A stretch of DNA of 64,000 bases from positions 45,328,602 through 45,392,601 of the forward strand of contig JAUJPP010000003.1 of the NCBI GenBank assembly GCA_030562195.1. Direction: 5' to 3'. Under the pieces are notes generated by a model. The model saw nothing but the letters and a program-made list of their open reading frames with translations. It searched no databases and had not been told where the DNA came from. This stretch comes from Nipponacmea schrenckii. Lineage: Eukaryota > Mollusca > Gastropoda > Lottiidae. Shown one piece after another: positions 50,691-60,199 of the stretch. The translations under genes and the position numbers were made by a program. How positions within the stretch are numbered: the first letter of the stretch is position 1; each line of letters opens with the position of its first letter.

Positions 50691-53395
50691 AAGGTAATAT
50701 ATGCCCACTGGCAGCAATGTCAATGCTCGCACCAAGTTTGATCATTGAAAATTGCAGCTTTTATTGCACCAACAATACAATTTTAGCACGATTTTACTTA
50801 GAAAACGACAATAACTTAAAAGAAAGCTTGCCAGGCAAGGTAACCTACGCCCAAAGACAGCCTTGAATTTGAATAGTATATTGATCAATAACTCAAAATA
50901 CATTCACTGAATATTGAACCCAATGGAAAAAACTCAAAAACTGTGAAATCGAAAAACTGTCAAATACAAACTTGACCACCATCTTATCTTTGTCAATACT
51001 CATACCAAGTTTCATCAAATCTTTTAAAAAAACTGTAGTTTCCTTTACACCCACAAAATTTTTTGACGCAATTTTACTAAGTCAAGGGCAACAACTAAAA
51101 AACCATTCATTAAAAAAAGTCGTCAAATTCAAACTTGACTACTGTCTTCTAACACCGAGGTCCACAGAACTCCTTTGAAAATTTGAGCCTTATTGCAACT
51201 GCAATAGAATTTTGACGCAATTTTACTAAGGCAAGGGTAATAACTCAAAACCGTTCATTGAAAAATTGTCCAATTCAAACTTGACTAAGGTCTAATCAAT
51301 TCCAATGCTCACACCGAGTTCCTTCAAAATCCTTTGTAATTTGTAGGTTTTATTGCATCAACAATACAATTTTGACAAGATTTTACTAAGTGAAGGCAAT
51401 AACTCAAAAACAGTTCATCAAAAAAAATCGTCAAATTCGAACTTGACCGCCGTCTTATCAATTCCATTGCTCATACCAAGTTTCATCAAAATCCATTGAA
51501 AACTGTAGCCTCTATTGCACCCACAATAAAATTTTATCACAATTTTACTAAGTCAAGGGCAATAACTCAAAAACTGTTCATAAAAAAAAATCGTCAAATT
51601 CGAACTTGACTGCCGTCTTATCAATTTTAATACTCATACCAAGTTTCTTCAAAATCCATTGAAAATTGTAGCTTCTATTGCATCAACAATAAATTTCGAT
51701 GTGATGAAACTAAGTCAAGGGCAAAAACTGTTCGTCGAAAAATAATCAAATTCGAACTTGACCGCCGTCTTATCAATTGCAATGTTCACAGCAAGTTTCA
51801 TTAAAATCCATTGAAAATTGTAGCTTCTATTGTGTCTACAACAAATATAGAGGCATAACTCAAAAACCGTTCTTCGAAAATTCGTCAAATTCGAACTTGA
51901 CCGCCGTCTTATCAATTCCAATGCTCACATCAAGTTTCGTTAAAATTCATTGAAAATTGTAGCTTCTAATGTGTCTACAACAAATTTTGAGGCAGGGGCA
52001 ATAACTCAAAAACCGTTCTTCGAAAATTCGTCAAATTCGAACTTGACCGCCGTCTTATCAATTCCAATGCTCACATCAAGTTTCGTTAAAATCCATTGAA
52101 AATTGTAGCTTCTAATGTGTCTACAACAAATTTTGAGGCAGGGGCAATAACTCAAAAACCGTTCTTCGAAAATTCGTCAAATTCGAACTTGATTGCCGTC
52201 TTATCAATTCCAATGCTCACATCAAGTTTCGTTAAAATCCATTGAAAATTGTAGCTTCTAATGTGTCTACAACAAATTTTGAGGCAGGGGCAATAACTCA
52301 AAAACCGTTCATCGAAAAATTGTCAAATTCAAACTTAACCACAGTCTTATCAATTCCAATGCTCAAACCAAGTTAAAATTAATATAAAATTGTAGCTTCT
52401 ATTGTGTCTACAACAAATGTTGACGGAGCGACGGACCGACAGACGGACAGGGGCGACGACCATTTACGTCCACATATTCATGTGGGCGTATTAAAACTGT
52501 TCATGGAAAAATCTTCAAAATTCAATCTTTACTGTCTGCCAAGTTTCAACAAAATCCATTGAAAATTGTAGCTTATATTGCACCCACAATAAAATTTTCA
52601 TGCGCTTTTGCAAACCCAAGGGTAATAACTCAAAAGCTATTCATTGAAAAAATGCAAACCTGACCGCCATCTAATCTATTCGAAAACTCATACCAAGTTT
52701 CATCAAAATCCATTAAAATTGTAGCTGCTATTGCACCAACAATAAAATTTTGACACGATTTTATTAACTTGTGTCTACAAAAAATATAGAGGCAGGGGCA
52801 ATAACTAAGTTACCGTTTATGCGAAACATCTAAACTGGACTACCGTCTTATCAATTCTATTATTAGCACCAGGTTTCATTAAAATCCATTGAAAAAGATG
52901 GCTTCTATTAAAATTTTGACACAATTTTACTAAGTCAAGGGCAATAACTCAAAACGTTTTATTGAAAAATCCTCGAATTCGAAATTGACCGCCGTCTTAT
53001 CAATCCCAATGGTCCTAACAAAAAGGTTCATCAAAATCAATTGAAAGTTGCAGCTTCTATTGCATCAACAACCAAATTTTGACGTGATTTATTCAAAATC
53101 TATTGAAAGTTGCAGCTTCTATTGCATCAACAATAAAAAAAATGTACGTGATTTAGTCAAGGTCAATTACTCAAAAATGTTTTGAAAAATTGTCAAATTC
53201 AAACTTGACTACCGTCTTATCAATTCCAATACTCCCATTAAGTTTCATCAAATTGTAGCTTCTATTGTGTTTTCACAACAAATATAGAGGCAGGGGCAAT
53301 AACTCAAAATCTGCAAACTGCAGTCTTATAAATTCCAATGCTCGCACCAGGTTTCATTAAAATCCATTGAAAATTTTGAAGGACCCACAAACCTG
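50690..53395 (-). repeat. Tandem-core array of about 145-bp units with embedded palindromic end
   Basis: About 18 units. Each carries 'gtcaagggcaataactcaaa', 'accgttcatcgaaaa', 'tcgtcaaattcgaacttgac', 'cgccgtcttatcaattcc', 'aatgctcacaccaagtttc' and 'atccattgaaaattgtagct'. Three consecutive units (starts 51,989, 52,135, 52,281) are exactly 146 bp apart and nearly identical, marking recent local expansion. At 52,430-52,492 the array is interrupted by the family terminus (GACGGACAGGGGCGACGAC, then the palindrome TACGTCCACATATTCATG plus TGGGCGTA); units continue beyond it, so at least two element copies are joined. It lies just downstream of FLCN. Confidence 0.85.
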
Positions 53396-53887
53396 CAGAC
53401 CGGTGAATTGGGGCCTACTTTTTCTATTCCAAAGAAAGTGGTCAGAGAAAAAAGAACCTCCTTGAATAGAATCATATTCATTTTATTTCTAACAAACTAA
53501 ATAACAAAATATAGAAATTTGAGAAACACAAATTTGCAGCCGCAAATTTGTTTAACTGTTTCCAGTTTATAATTTAGACTGAATTTTATTTGTGATCATG
53601 TGTACTACATGGAAATTCATGATGCTGAAAATGAAATTTCCAAACAGGGATATTCACTTGGATTTCAAGGTGGTGAACAAGGAATGATGACATGCACGCC
53701 AAAGGTTATTTAGATAATGGTCAGAAGATGTTCCACTGCAATCTTCTGATCAAATCTTTCACAATCAGACATCATGAGATCAAAGTAATAGCTGTATAAC
53801 TCAATTCAGATATAAGATGTAAGTTCAGCCCAATCAATAGCACTGGTCACCCTGGCTGATAGGATGTACCTGACCAAAGACAATTTA
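53396..53887 (-). other. Presumed FLCN 3'UTR and downstream region
   Basis: AATAAA on the minus strand occurs at 53,889-53,884 (overlapping the stop codon), 53,590-53,585 and 53,487-53,482. The latter two are the likelier polyadenylation signals. A perfect hairpin, ACAAATTTGC-AGCC-GCAAATTTGT, lies at 53,528-53,551. No further coding sequence seen. Confidence 0.5.
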
Positions 53888-54071
53888 TTAAGATTTAGCC
53901 TGAACATGAGATGATAAGATATGATTTCTATACTGAGCACTTAATCCTGTCATCCAGAATTTTAATAACTGTTCTTCCCCCTTAGCACCCATAACTTGTA
54001 ATAATTTCTCTGTATCTTCTTTAGATCTGTTGCCTCCAGCTTTGGTAAACTTGAATACTACTTTCACTTTA
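53888..54071 (-). CDS. FLCN: FLCN coding exon 8 (last)
   Basis: Residues 489 (split) to 549 and stop TAA at 53,890-53,888. It encodes [10 protein letters not shown], a KEDTEKLL helix and [10 protein letters not shown], the conserved C-terminal end of the DENN module. The acceptor is TTTCAG ending at 54,072. Confidence 0.93.
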
Positions 54072-57000
54072 CTGAAATTACATAAAAATTATTCTTTTAA
54101 ACATATAAGTGATTAACAATGGCCAATTTATCGTGTATATTTTGTAAATAATTGGTTGTAATGAAAAGTTAAAATAAAGCTTATACTGAAAAATATTGAG
54201 AATCAGACTGTTTTGAGTAATTTGATTCATTAAATCGAGGATTAATCAATCTAGTGACATTAAAGAAAAGAAATAACTAGGTGAAAAATTTGCTTTGAAC
54301 ATTTGTATGAAGAGGGGAGAGATTGACACTGCCTGAAAGAACAATTCTACTTTTAAAATGAAAGAGGATCTTTACTCTCAACTTACTTCATCCATTCTTC
54401 TTTTAAACAAATAAAACATTGCTCTAGTACACTATCACTGAGATTTTTATTTTGTATAGCAGCTACCATTTTATTTAACACTGTTGGTGCTGAAAAAAAG
54501 AAAAAAATTTATATCATTACTTGAATGGTATATACACTAGATATATTTCAACCATATGGGTTGAACATTCTAAGAAATCTGAAATATTAGAAATCATGCA
54601 TTCTCTTGCATCTATCTTGATCCAAATTAAAGTTCATTATAGCTTATAATAAGATAATCACTATGTGAATACTGTTGTCATATTTCAGTCATATTCAGAC
54701 ATTACTGGAAAGAATTACATGTATAGCCTTGTTGAAGAACTCATATAGAAATGACTCTTGTAATAAGAAAAGCTATTTGCTAACCTCTTTCTTGAAGTGT
54801 AACAGGACTACTCATTCTGAAATCATAAGACCTAAAATAATCTTCAACATCAGAGTCTAGAGAATCAAACTGACTGCCATTTAAACTATCATCATATACA
54901 ACTTCTAAAAGTACAAATTTCTCTGATGCCATAACATGTATTGGTAGCTTTACATTGGACTCTAATCCTAGGAAGTTACATTTCCAGGATTCCTGATATC
55001 TATCAGCATAATTTTCCACTCTACAACATCCTTTTGGTAGTAAAATCTACAATAAATTAAACAACAGTCCCTGAAGTCCTAGAATAGGTGTGAAATCTGA
55101 AAAATATTGATATCATTTCAAAACATCTAGTAGACAGTGAGGTAACAAATGGTGGGCCTTTGCAATTTAAATGAAATATCTCGAGACTAAACTAAAAAGG
55201 TAAATATTTTTAATGGATAACCAACAATATTGTTTGAGAATGGTAGCTACATCGACCAATTAATAAAGAGGTGAGAGGTGAAACTATACACATACCTTTA
55301 ATGCATTAAGAATAGACACAACTAATTGTTTAATAGAACCCATAACTATAATCTGATTACCAATAACTACATGATGACATAAAATGTGAAAATTGTGGAT
55401 GCCTAAAATCTGAAAAAAGAAATATCTGAATATAATTCCTATTTAAAAATAAGTTGGCAAAGGGAGACTACTAGTCTTCACTATCAAAATTCAAAACACA
55501 ATAGACAGTGATCACAAAAAATAATTCACACAAGAAATGTTCATTTACATGTACTTAAGTCTGACACAGAATATGTGCACAATGATTGTTCATCTCCTCT
55601 ATAAATACAACAATTATATGATTTGAATGGTCAATTTTCATTATAAATATGTATAAGTAATGCTTCTGACCTTATATAAATGTCTTATATTATTAACTAA
55701 TGGTAAGGTAGGATCTACCATGTCAGTATCAGATTCAGTATTAACTGGTAGACTATCAGTACTATTTTCATCTTCCACTTTAAATATTTTCATAAACCCT
55801 TCTTCAGTTTCTATAACAAAAATAATCATCAAAATAAATAAAACAATATCTCTAATATCAACATTGATTTTTTTTTTATCTTTAATACCAAACAATCTAT
55901 TACAATTTCTATCAATCTTTTATTATTTTCAATTCTGCTTAACATCTAAAATGTTTATTTACATTTTCTTTAAACATGCATTGGATAATTCAAACATAAA
56001 TTTGATATGTCTCAAACCCTTTAACTGTAGACAGGTTCCTGTTGCTGAAAACCAGCCTAATAATATAGCTATTGCTAAATAAAAGACTCAACACAGACCT
56101 TCTATTTTCTCCATATCTATAATAGAATCTTCAGTAGGAGGTCCTTCTAGTATAGATTCTGTTATCCTATTACCACATGATTTTAATATCCACACAAACG
56201 CCAGATGTAACATTACAAACACATTTTTATCATTAGTTAATTCTACCAATGATCTAGCTGGTTTACAATTTACACGCTGTAGAAGATTACCATGATGTGC
56301 AAACATTCGGTCACCTTGTGATTTCTTCCCTATTTCACTTTCATGTACAATTTCTGCTTTTTTCTGAAGATTGTTTACCACAGTTTGTAAGTTTGGAACT
56401 AAAAACGGCCATGAATTCAATAAATATATTTTGTCCATCATGACAACTATAATACTATATGATCTACGCAGTCCTCTAGCTTTACTGTCTTTGATATAAA
56501 ATGTATAACTCAATACATGGCCATACTGATCATCTCCAAAAAATATTGGGCCTTCACGTCCTGGACAAACCTAAAATTTAAAATTATTTTAAGAATCCTT
56601 TTGCCATGTCCCTAGACTTTTTGCTACATAAAAAATATATTTTTTTTAAAATCTAGTTTAAAAATTTTGCAGATTGTATCTGACATATCAAAAGCTTTAC
56701 AATAATTTTGAAATGAGATAAAATTGAACAGAAATTAATTTAGGACTACTTACCTCACAGCTGAGACTCCTAATACAAGCTTGTCGAATTCTACTGAACA
56801 CTTGTGGATTATTAGGATGTTGAGTACTAACATAACTTACTTGACCACCTTCATCATAACTTACAAACCCTTTCTTTACAGAGTAACAACCCTACAAATA
56901 GATAAAACATCATCATAACTTACAAACCCTTTCTTTACAGAGTTACAACCCTACAAATAGATAAAACATCAACATAACTTACAAACCCTTACTTTACAGA

Positions 57001-58196
57001 GTAACAACCCTACAAATAGATAAAACATCATCATTACTTACAAACCCTTTCTTTACAGAGTAACAACCCTATAAATAGATAAAACATCATCATAACTTAC
57101 AAACCCTTTCTTTACAGAGTAACAACCCTACAAATAGATAAAACATCATCATAACTTACAAACCCTTTCATTACAGAGTAACAACCCTACAAATAGATAA
57201 AACATCATCATTACTTACAAACCCTTTCTTTACAGAGTAACAACCCTACAAATAGATAAAACATCATCATTACTTACAAACCCTTTCATTACAGAGTAAC
57301 AACCCTACAAATAGATAAAACATCATCATTACTTACAAACCCTTTCTTTACAGAGTAACAACCCTACAAATAGATAAAACATCATCATTACTTACAAACC
57401 CTTTCTTTACAGAGTAACAACCCTACAAATAGATAAAACATCATCATAACTTACAAACCCTTACTTTACAGAGTAACAACCCTACAAATAGATAACACAT
57501 CATAACTTACAAACCCTTTCTTTACAGAGTAACAACCCTATAAATAGATAAAACATCATCATAACTTACAAACCCTTTCATTACAGAGTAACAACCCTAC
57601 AAATAGATAAAACATCATCATAACTTACAAACCCTTTCTTTACAGAGTAACAACCCTACAAATAGATAAAACATCATCATAACTTACAAACCCTTTCATT
57701 ACAGAGTAACAACCCTACAAATAGATAAAACATCATCATAAAACTGTTTTATAATAATGATAAGAAAATTTTCTTGTCTGTAATATAAGTAATACTGTAA
57801 CTATGAATTAAACCTTGAATCAAAACAATTCAAACCTTACAAATTGTATAATTTCCTTAAGCTGAACAGGTTTAGCTCTTATTTAGCTTACCGTACCTTC
57901 ACATAAGGAACAGGTAAACCTGGATTTTGTCAAATCAAAGAAATAATGGTTTTAATTACCTCACAAATGTCATTTTTCATACTTGGTAGAGATGGTGTTC
58001 CTGTACCAGCACCAGTTTGACTACTGGCTGTATCCGAACATACAGAACTTACTGATGGTGATTTTACACGTTTAGTCTCCCCCTCCTCTGACTCCAGTAA
58101 ACTCTTTGGTTCTTGTGGTCGGAAAGGTTGAGTACAATAAACTATTCTAGGACCATGGATCTCACAAAAATGACAAAAACTGATAACTGCATTCAT
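53888..58196 (-). CDS. FLCN: Folliculin (FLCN), complete, eight coding exons
   Basis: Coding exons (minus strand): 58196-57960, 56891-56754, 56570-56099, 55810-55671, 55409-55296, 55046-54785, 54489-54387, 54071-53888. They join in frame to 549 residues plus stop, close to the vertebrate length of about 579. Folliculin, with FNIP proteins, acts at lysosomes as a GTPase-activating protein for RagC/D, controlling mTORC1 signalling to TFEB/TFE3. Diagnostic blocks are the N-terminus [39 protein letters not shown], the longin region with IKDSKARG (Arg157, equivalent to the human Arg164 catalytic finger), [39 protein letters not shown], and [10 protein letters not shown] near the C-terminus. Longin domain is about residues 80-235, DENN region about 330-545. 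All introns are GT-AG. The start is the family's usual Met. The stop TAA overlaps an AATAAA. Confidence 0.96.
54387..54489 (-). CDS. FLCN: FLCN coding exon 7
   Basis: Residues 455 (split) to 488, including APTVLNKM and [12 protein letters not shown]. It enters in phase 1 and leaves in phase 2. The acceptor is a T7CAG tract and the donor GTAAGT, both strong. Confidence 0.93.
54785..55046 (-). CDS. FLCN: FLCN coding exon 6
   Basis: Residues 368-454 plus one base. It starts [10 protein letters not shown] (human TMLPVGCVRI) and carries WKCNFLGL and the [17 protein letters not shown] strand segment of the DENN region. The donor is GTTAGC, weaker than consensus. Confidence 0.93.
55296..55409 (-). 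CDS. FLCN: FLCN coding exon 5
   Basis: A phase-0 exon of 38 codons ([20 protein letters not shown] and on to NALK). It matches the start of the folliculin DENN region (VLGAPSFRMLAWHVLMGNQ in human). Confidence 0.93.
55671..55810 (-). CDS. FLCN: FLCN coding exon 4 (acidic linker)
   Basis: Residues 283 (split) to 329: an acidic, Ser/Thr-rich, disordered linker between longin and DENN modules, ending NNIRHLYK (compare human KSLRHMRQ). The donor is AAG|GTCAGA, an unusual GTC donor. The exon ORF is intact and both junction phases fit its neighbours. Confidence 0.88.
56099..56570 (-). CDS. FLCN: FLCN coding exon 3 (longin core)
   Basis: The largest exon, residues 126-282 plus one base. It holds [14 protein letters not shown], the catalytic-finger segment [26 protein letters not shown], and a C-terminal part with [24 protein letters not shown]. 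The donor is GAAG|GTCTGT, again a GTC donor. Reading on instead would add only Gly-Leu-Cys and a stop. Confidence 0.93.
56754..56891 (-). CDS. FLCN: FLCN coding exon 2
   Basis: A phase-0 exon of 46 codons (GCYSVKKGF at the start, [20 protein letters not shown] inside, SLSCE at the end), matching human residues of about 84-132. Its acceptor and first 27 nt are the source of the 59-bp array in intron 1. The exon itself contains two internal GTAAGTTATG strings (after codons 9 and 17) that resemble 5' splice sites. Confidence 0.93.
56881..57740 (-). repeat. 59-bp tandem array copying the FLCN intron 1/exon 2 boundary
   Basis: Fifteen copies, the first (56,881) being the real exon 2 boundary. The GAGTAAC landmark starts at 56881, 56940, 56999, 57058, 57117, 57176, 57235, 57294, 57353, 57412, 57471, 57527, 57586, 57645 and 57704; one unit is 56 bp, the others 59. 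On the transcribed strand each copy reads TTTTATCTATTTGTAG, then a 27-nt stretch coding GCYSVKKGF (variants: Val-Met-Lys in the copies at 57176, 57294, 57586 and 57704; an in-frame TAA in those at 56999 and 57471), then GTAAGTTATG or GTAAGTAATG. So every unit keeps a 3' and a 5' splice-site-like sequence around a 9-codon in-frame segment. Confidence 0.95.
57960..58196 (-). CDS. FLCN: FLCN coding exon 1
   Basis: 79 codons from the initiator Met. The conserved Cys/His-containing N-terminus ([14 protein letters not shown]) is followed by an acidic, Ser-rich segment and MKNDICE (human SDMCE). A 5' splice acceptor at 58,217-58,216 (TTTCTCTTTACAG) shows that a 5'UTR exon lies upstream, so the ATG is 19 bases into this exon. 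Confidence 0.95.
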
Positions 58197-58449
58197 TGTC
58201 CTTTCTTATTTTAAACTGTAAAGAGAAAGATTTGCTGGTAAATAATAACAAGCAAGAAACAAATGCCAGAAATTAATCAGTTTATATCTAGGATTGTTTC
58301 ATATCATTTGCTCTTCCATGAACTAAAATAGCAAATAAAAGTTTAATGAATGAAATAAATTGGTACACTGGGTGAGACACAAGGACATTGCAGAATATCA
58401 TATTTTATTGTCATGCCTTAAAGCAATCCAAAGCATCTCTCATGATAAT

Positions 58450-58705
58450 AGGCCTTAGAATGAACATACCCTAAAATATTTATAAAATATTTGATAATTT
58501 TAAACTTTGCCAATAAGAGCTCAATTCATCAGTAAATATACCTGCTGCCATAAATAACATAAAAAAATTATCCATGAAGATGCATTTGATAATTGAAAAA
58601 CGTTTAATAACTTGATTAAGCATTTTTCAAAAATGACATAGTTTTTCTGAGTTTTCCAGATTCTAAAGGATTCTTTTACTTTATGACACCGAATAAGTTC
58701 ACTGT
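58450..58705 (+). repeat. Dispersed repeat, copy 2 (partner at 23.4 kb)
   Basis: This is the counterpart of 23,415-23,660, with the same landmarks in the same order. It stops at 'gttcactg', immediately before the palindrome at 58,713. Confidence 0.75.
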
Positions 58706-58748
58706 AGTGGATATTTACCACGGGCCGTGGTAAATAGCGTGTCACTAC
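58704..58748. repeat. Palindrome ATTTACCACGG-G-CCGTGGTAAAT
   Basis: A perfect 11-bp-arm palindrome with one central base lies at 58,713-58,735. It is extended by GTAGTG on the left and CACTAC on the right, giving a hairpin of about 43 bp. The right arm is the same phrase that heads each unit of the array beginning near 59,137, so the array may descend from this site. Confidence 0.8.
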
Positions 58749-59136
58749 ACATTCGGTTATTGCCACGATGTGGTAGGATACTGTAGTATTTTAGGCTATT
58801 TAAGAACGAATTTCTTTCTAGATTTAATGATTATCTATTGAATCACACATAAAATTACAAATGCAGTCTAATTTGGGTTTCAGTGTGTTTCGTAACTGAA
58901 TTGTGTGTTTTCTAATCGAAGCGATAATTCAACTGTCCGCCATATTGTACGTATTGTTATAAAAACCAGGTGAAAATGCCCAGACTATAAAATATCGTAT
59001 GCCTTTTAGATGTGCGTTCATTAATCATTAACAGTGGAGAATACATGGATACGCGAAGATTAACACTATGAATACTTTACTTTAAATTATAGTTCAAAAT
59101 CAATGCTAATAAGTTTCAAGAAAATATTTATTATAC

Positions 59137-60032
59137 ACCGACCCGTGGTAAATACATAAAACAAGTGGTAGGGGTTGTGAGCTAACTACTATACACAGAC
59201 ACGTGGTAAATATAATAAAATAAGTGGTAGGGGTTGTGAGCTAACTACTATACACAGACATGTGGTAAATATAATAAAACACGTGGTTGGGGTTGTAAGA
59301 AAGATACTTTACACAGACCCGTGGTAAATAAGATAAAACAATTGGTAGGGGTTATGAGCTAACTACTATACACAGAACCATGGTAAATATAATAAAATAA
59401 GTGGTAGGGGTTGTGAGCTAACTACTATACACAGACCCCTGGTAAATACAATAAAACAAGTTGTAGGGGTTGTTAGAAAGATTCTATACACAGACCCGTG
59501 GTAAATAAGATAAAACAAGTGGGTGGGGTTGTAAGAAAGATTCTATACACAGAACCAAGTGGTAGGGGATGTAAGAAAGATACTATACACAGACCCGTGG
59601 TAAATAAGATAAAACAAGTGGTATCAGTAGGGGTTGTGAGCTAACTACTATACACAGACCTGTGGTAAATACAATAAAACAAGTGGTAGGGGATGTAAGA
59701 AAGATTCTATACACAGACCCGTGGTAAATAAGATAAAACATGTGGTAGGGGTTGTGAGCTAACTACTATACACAGACCTGTGGTAAATACAATAAAACAA
59801 GTTGTAGGGGTTGTAAGCTAACTACTATACACAGACCCATGGTAAATACAATAAAACAAGTGGTAGGGGTTGTAAGAAAGATAGCCTACTATACACAGAC
59901 CCGTGATAAATAAGATAAAATAAGTGGTAGGGTTTGTAAGCCAACTAATATACACACCCGTCGTGGTAAATACAATAAAACAAGTGGTAGGGGTTGTAAG
60001 AAGATAGACGAAAAACAGACCCGTGATTAGGC
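59137..60032 (-). repeat. 59-bp minisatellite in the FLCN 5'UTR intron, about 15 copies
   Basis: The unit begins 'acccgtggtaaata', continues '(ag/ca)ataaaacaagtggtag' and 'gggttgt', and ends with 'gagctaactactatacacag' or 'aagaaagattctatacacag'. Most units are exactly 59 bp. Two subtypes, defined by AAGATAAAA/ACAATAAAA and by the alternative right halves, are interspersed. One unit (near 59,550) is truncated and one (near 59,625) carries a small insertion. Not transcribed as coding sequence. Confidence 0.93.
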
Positions 60033-60199
60033 ACAGTCCATATTAAATTATATTTCCAAGCGAGAAGGCTACTGTATTTTTTTGATGAAACATTTGAATC
60101 TACAAGAACGGAATGATACTCACAACTTGACATGATTCGGATTTCACACAGTGAATTACATAATAAAAATTTCCGTTTAGTCGACACCAGCAACCATTC

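Larger units (their letters stand above)
58215..60124 (-). other. FLCN: FLCN 5'UTR intron (predicted)
   Basis: The acceptor AG is at 58,217-58,216 after TTTCTCTTTAC. The best upstream donor on the minus strand is GTGAGTAT beginning at 60,123, leaving a short non-coding exon between about 60,240 and 60,124. The intron would contain the 58.45 kb dispersed repeat, the 23-bp palindrome and the 59-bp minisatellite. Donor choice and transcription start are inferred. Confidence 0.55.

Noticed and set aside
55660..56082. 140-codon plus-strand ORF
   Set aside because: It runs antisense to FLCN exon 4 and intron 3; the exon identity on the other strand is strongly supported by homology.
56881..57740. 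CRISPR-like regular repeat
   Set aside because: There are no unique spacers: the whole 59-bp period is repeated, it lies inside a eukaryotic intron, and it derives from the adjacent exon.
59137..60032. CRISPR-like regular repeat
   Set aside because: The full unit is repeated with subtype variation and no unique spacers; it is a minisatellite.
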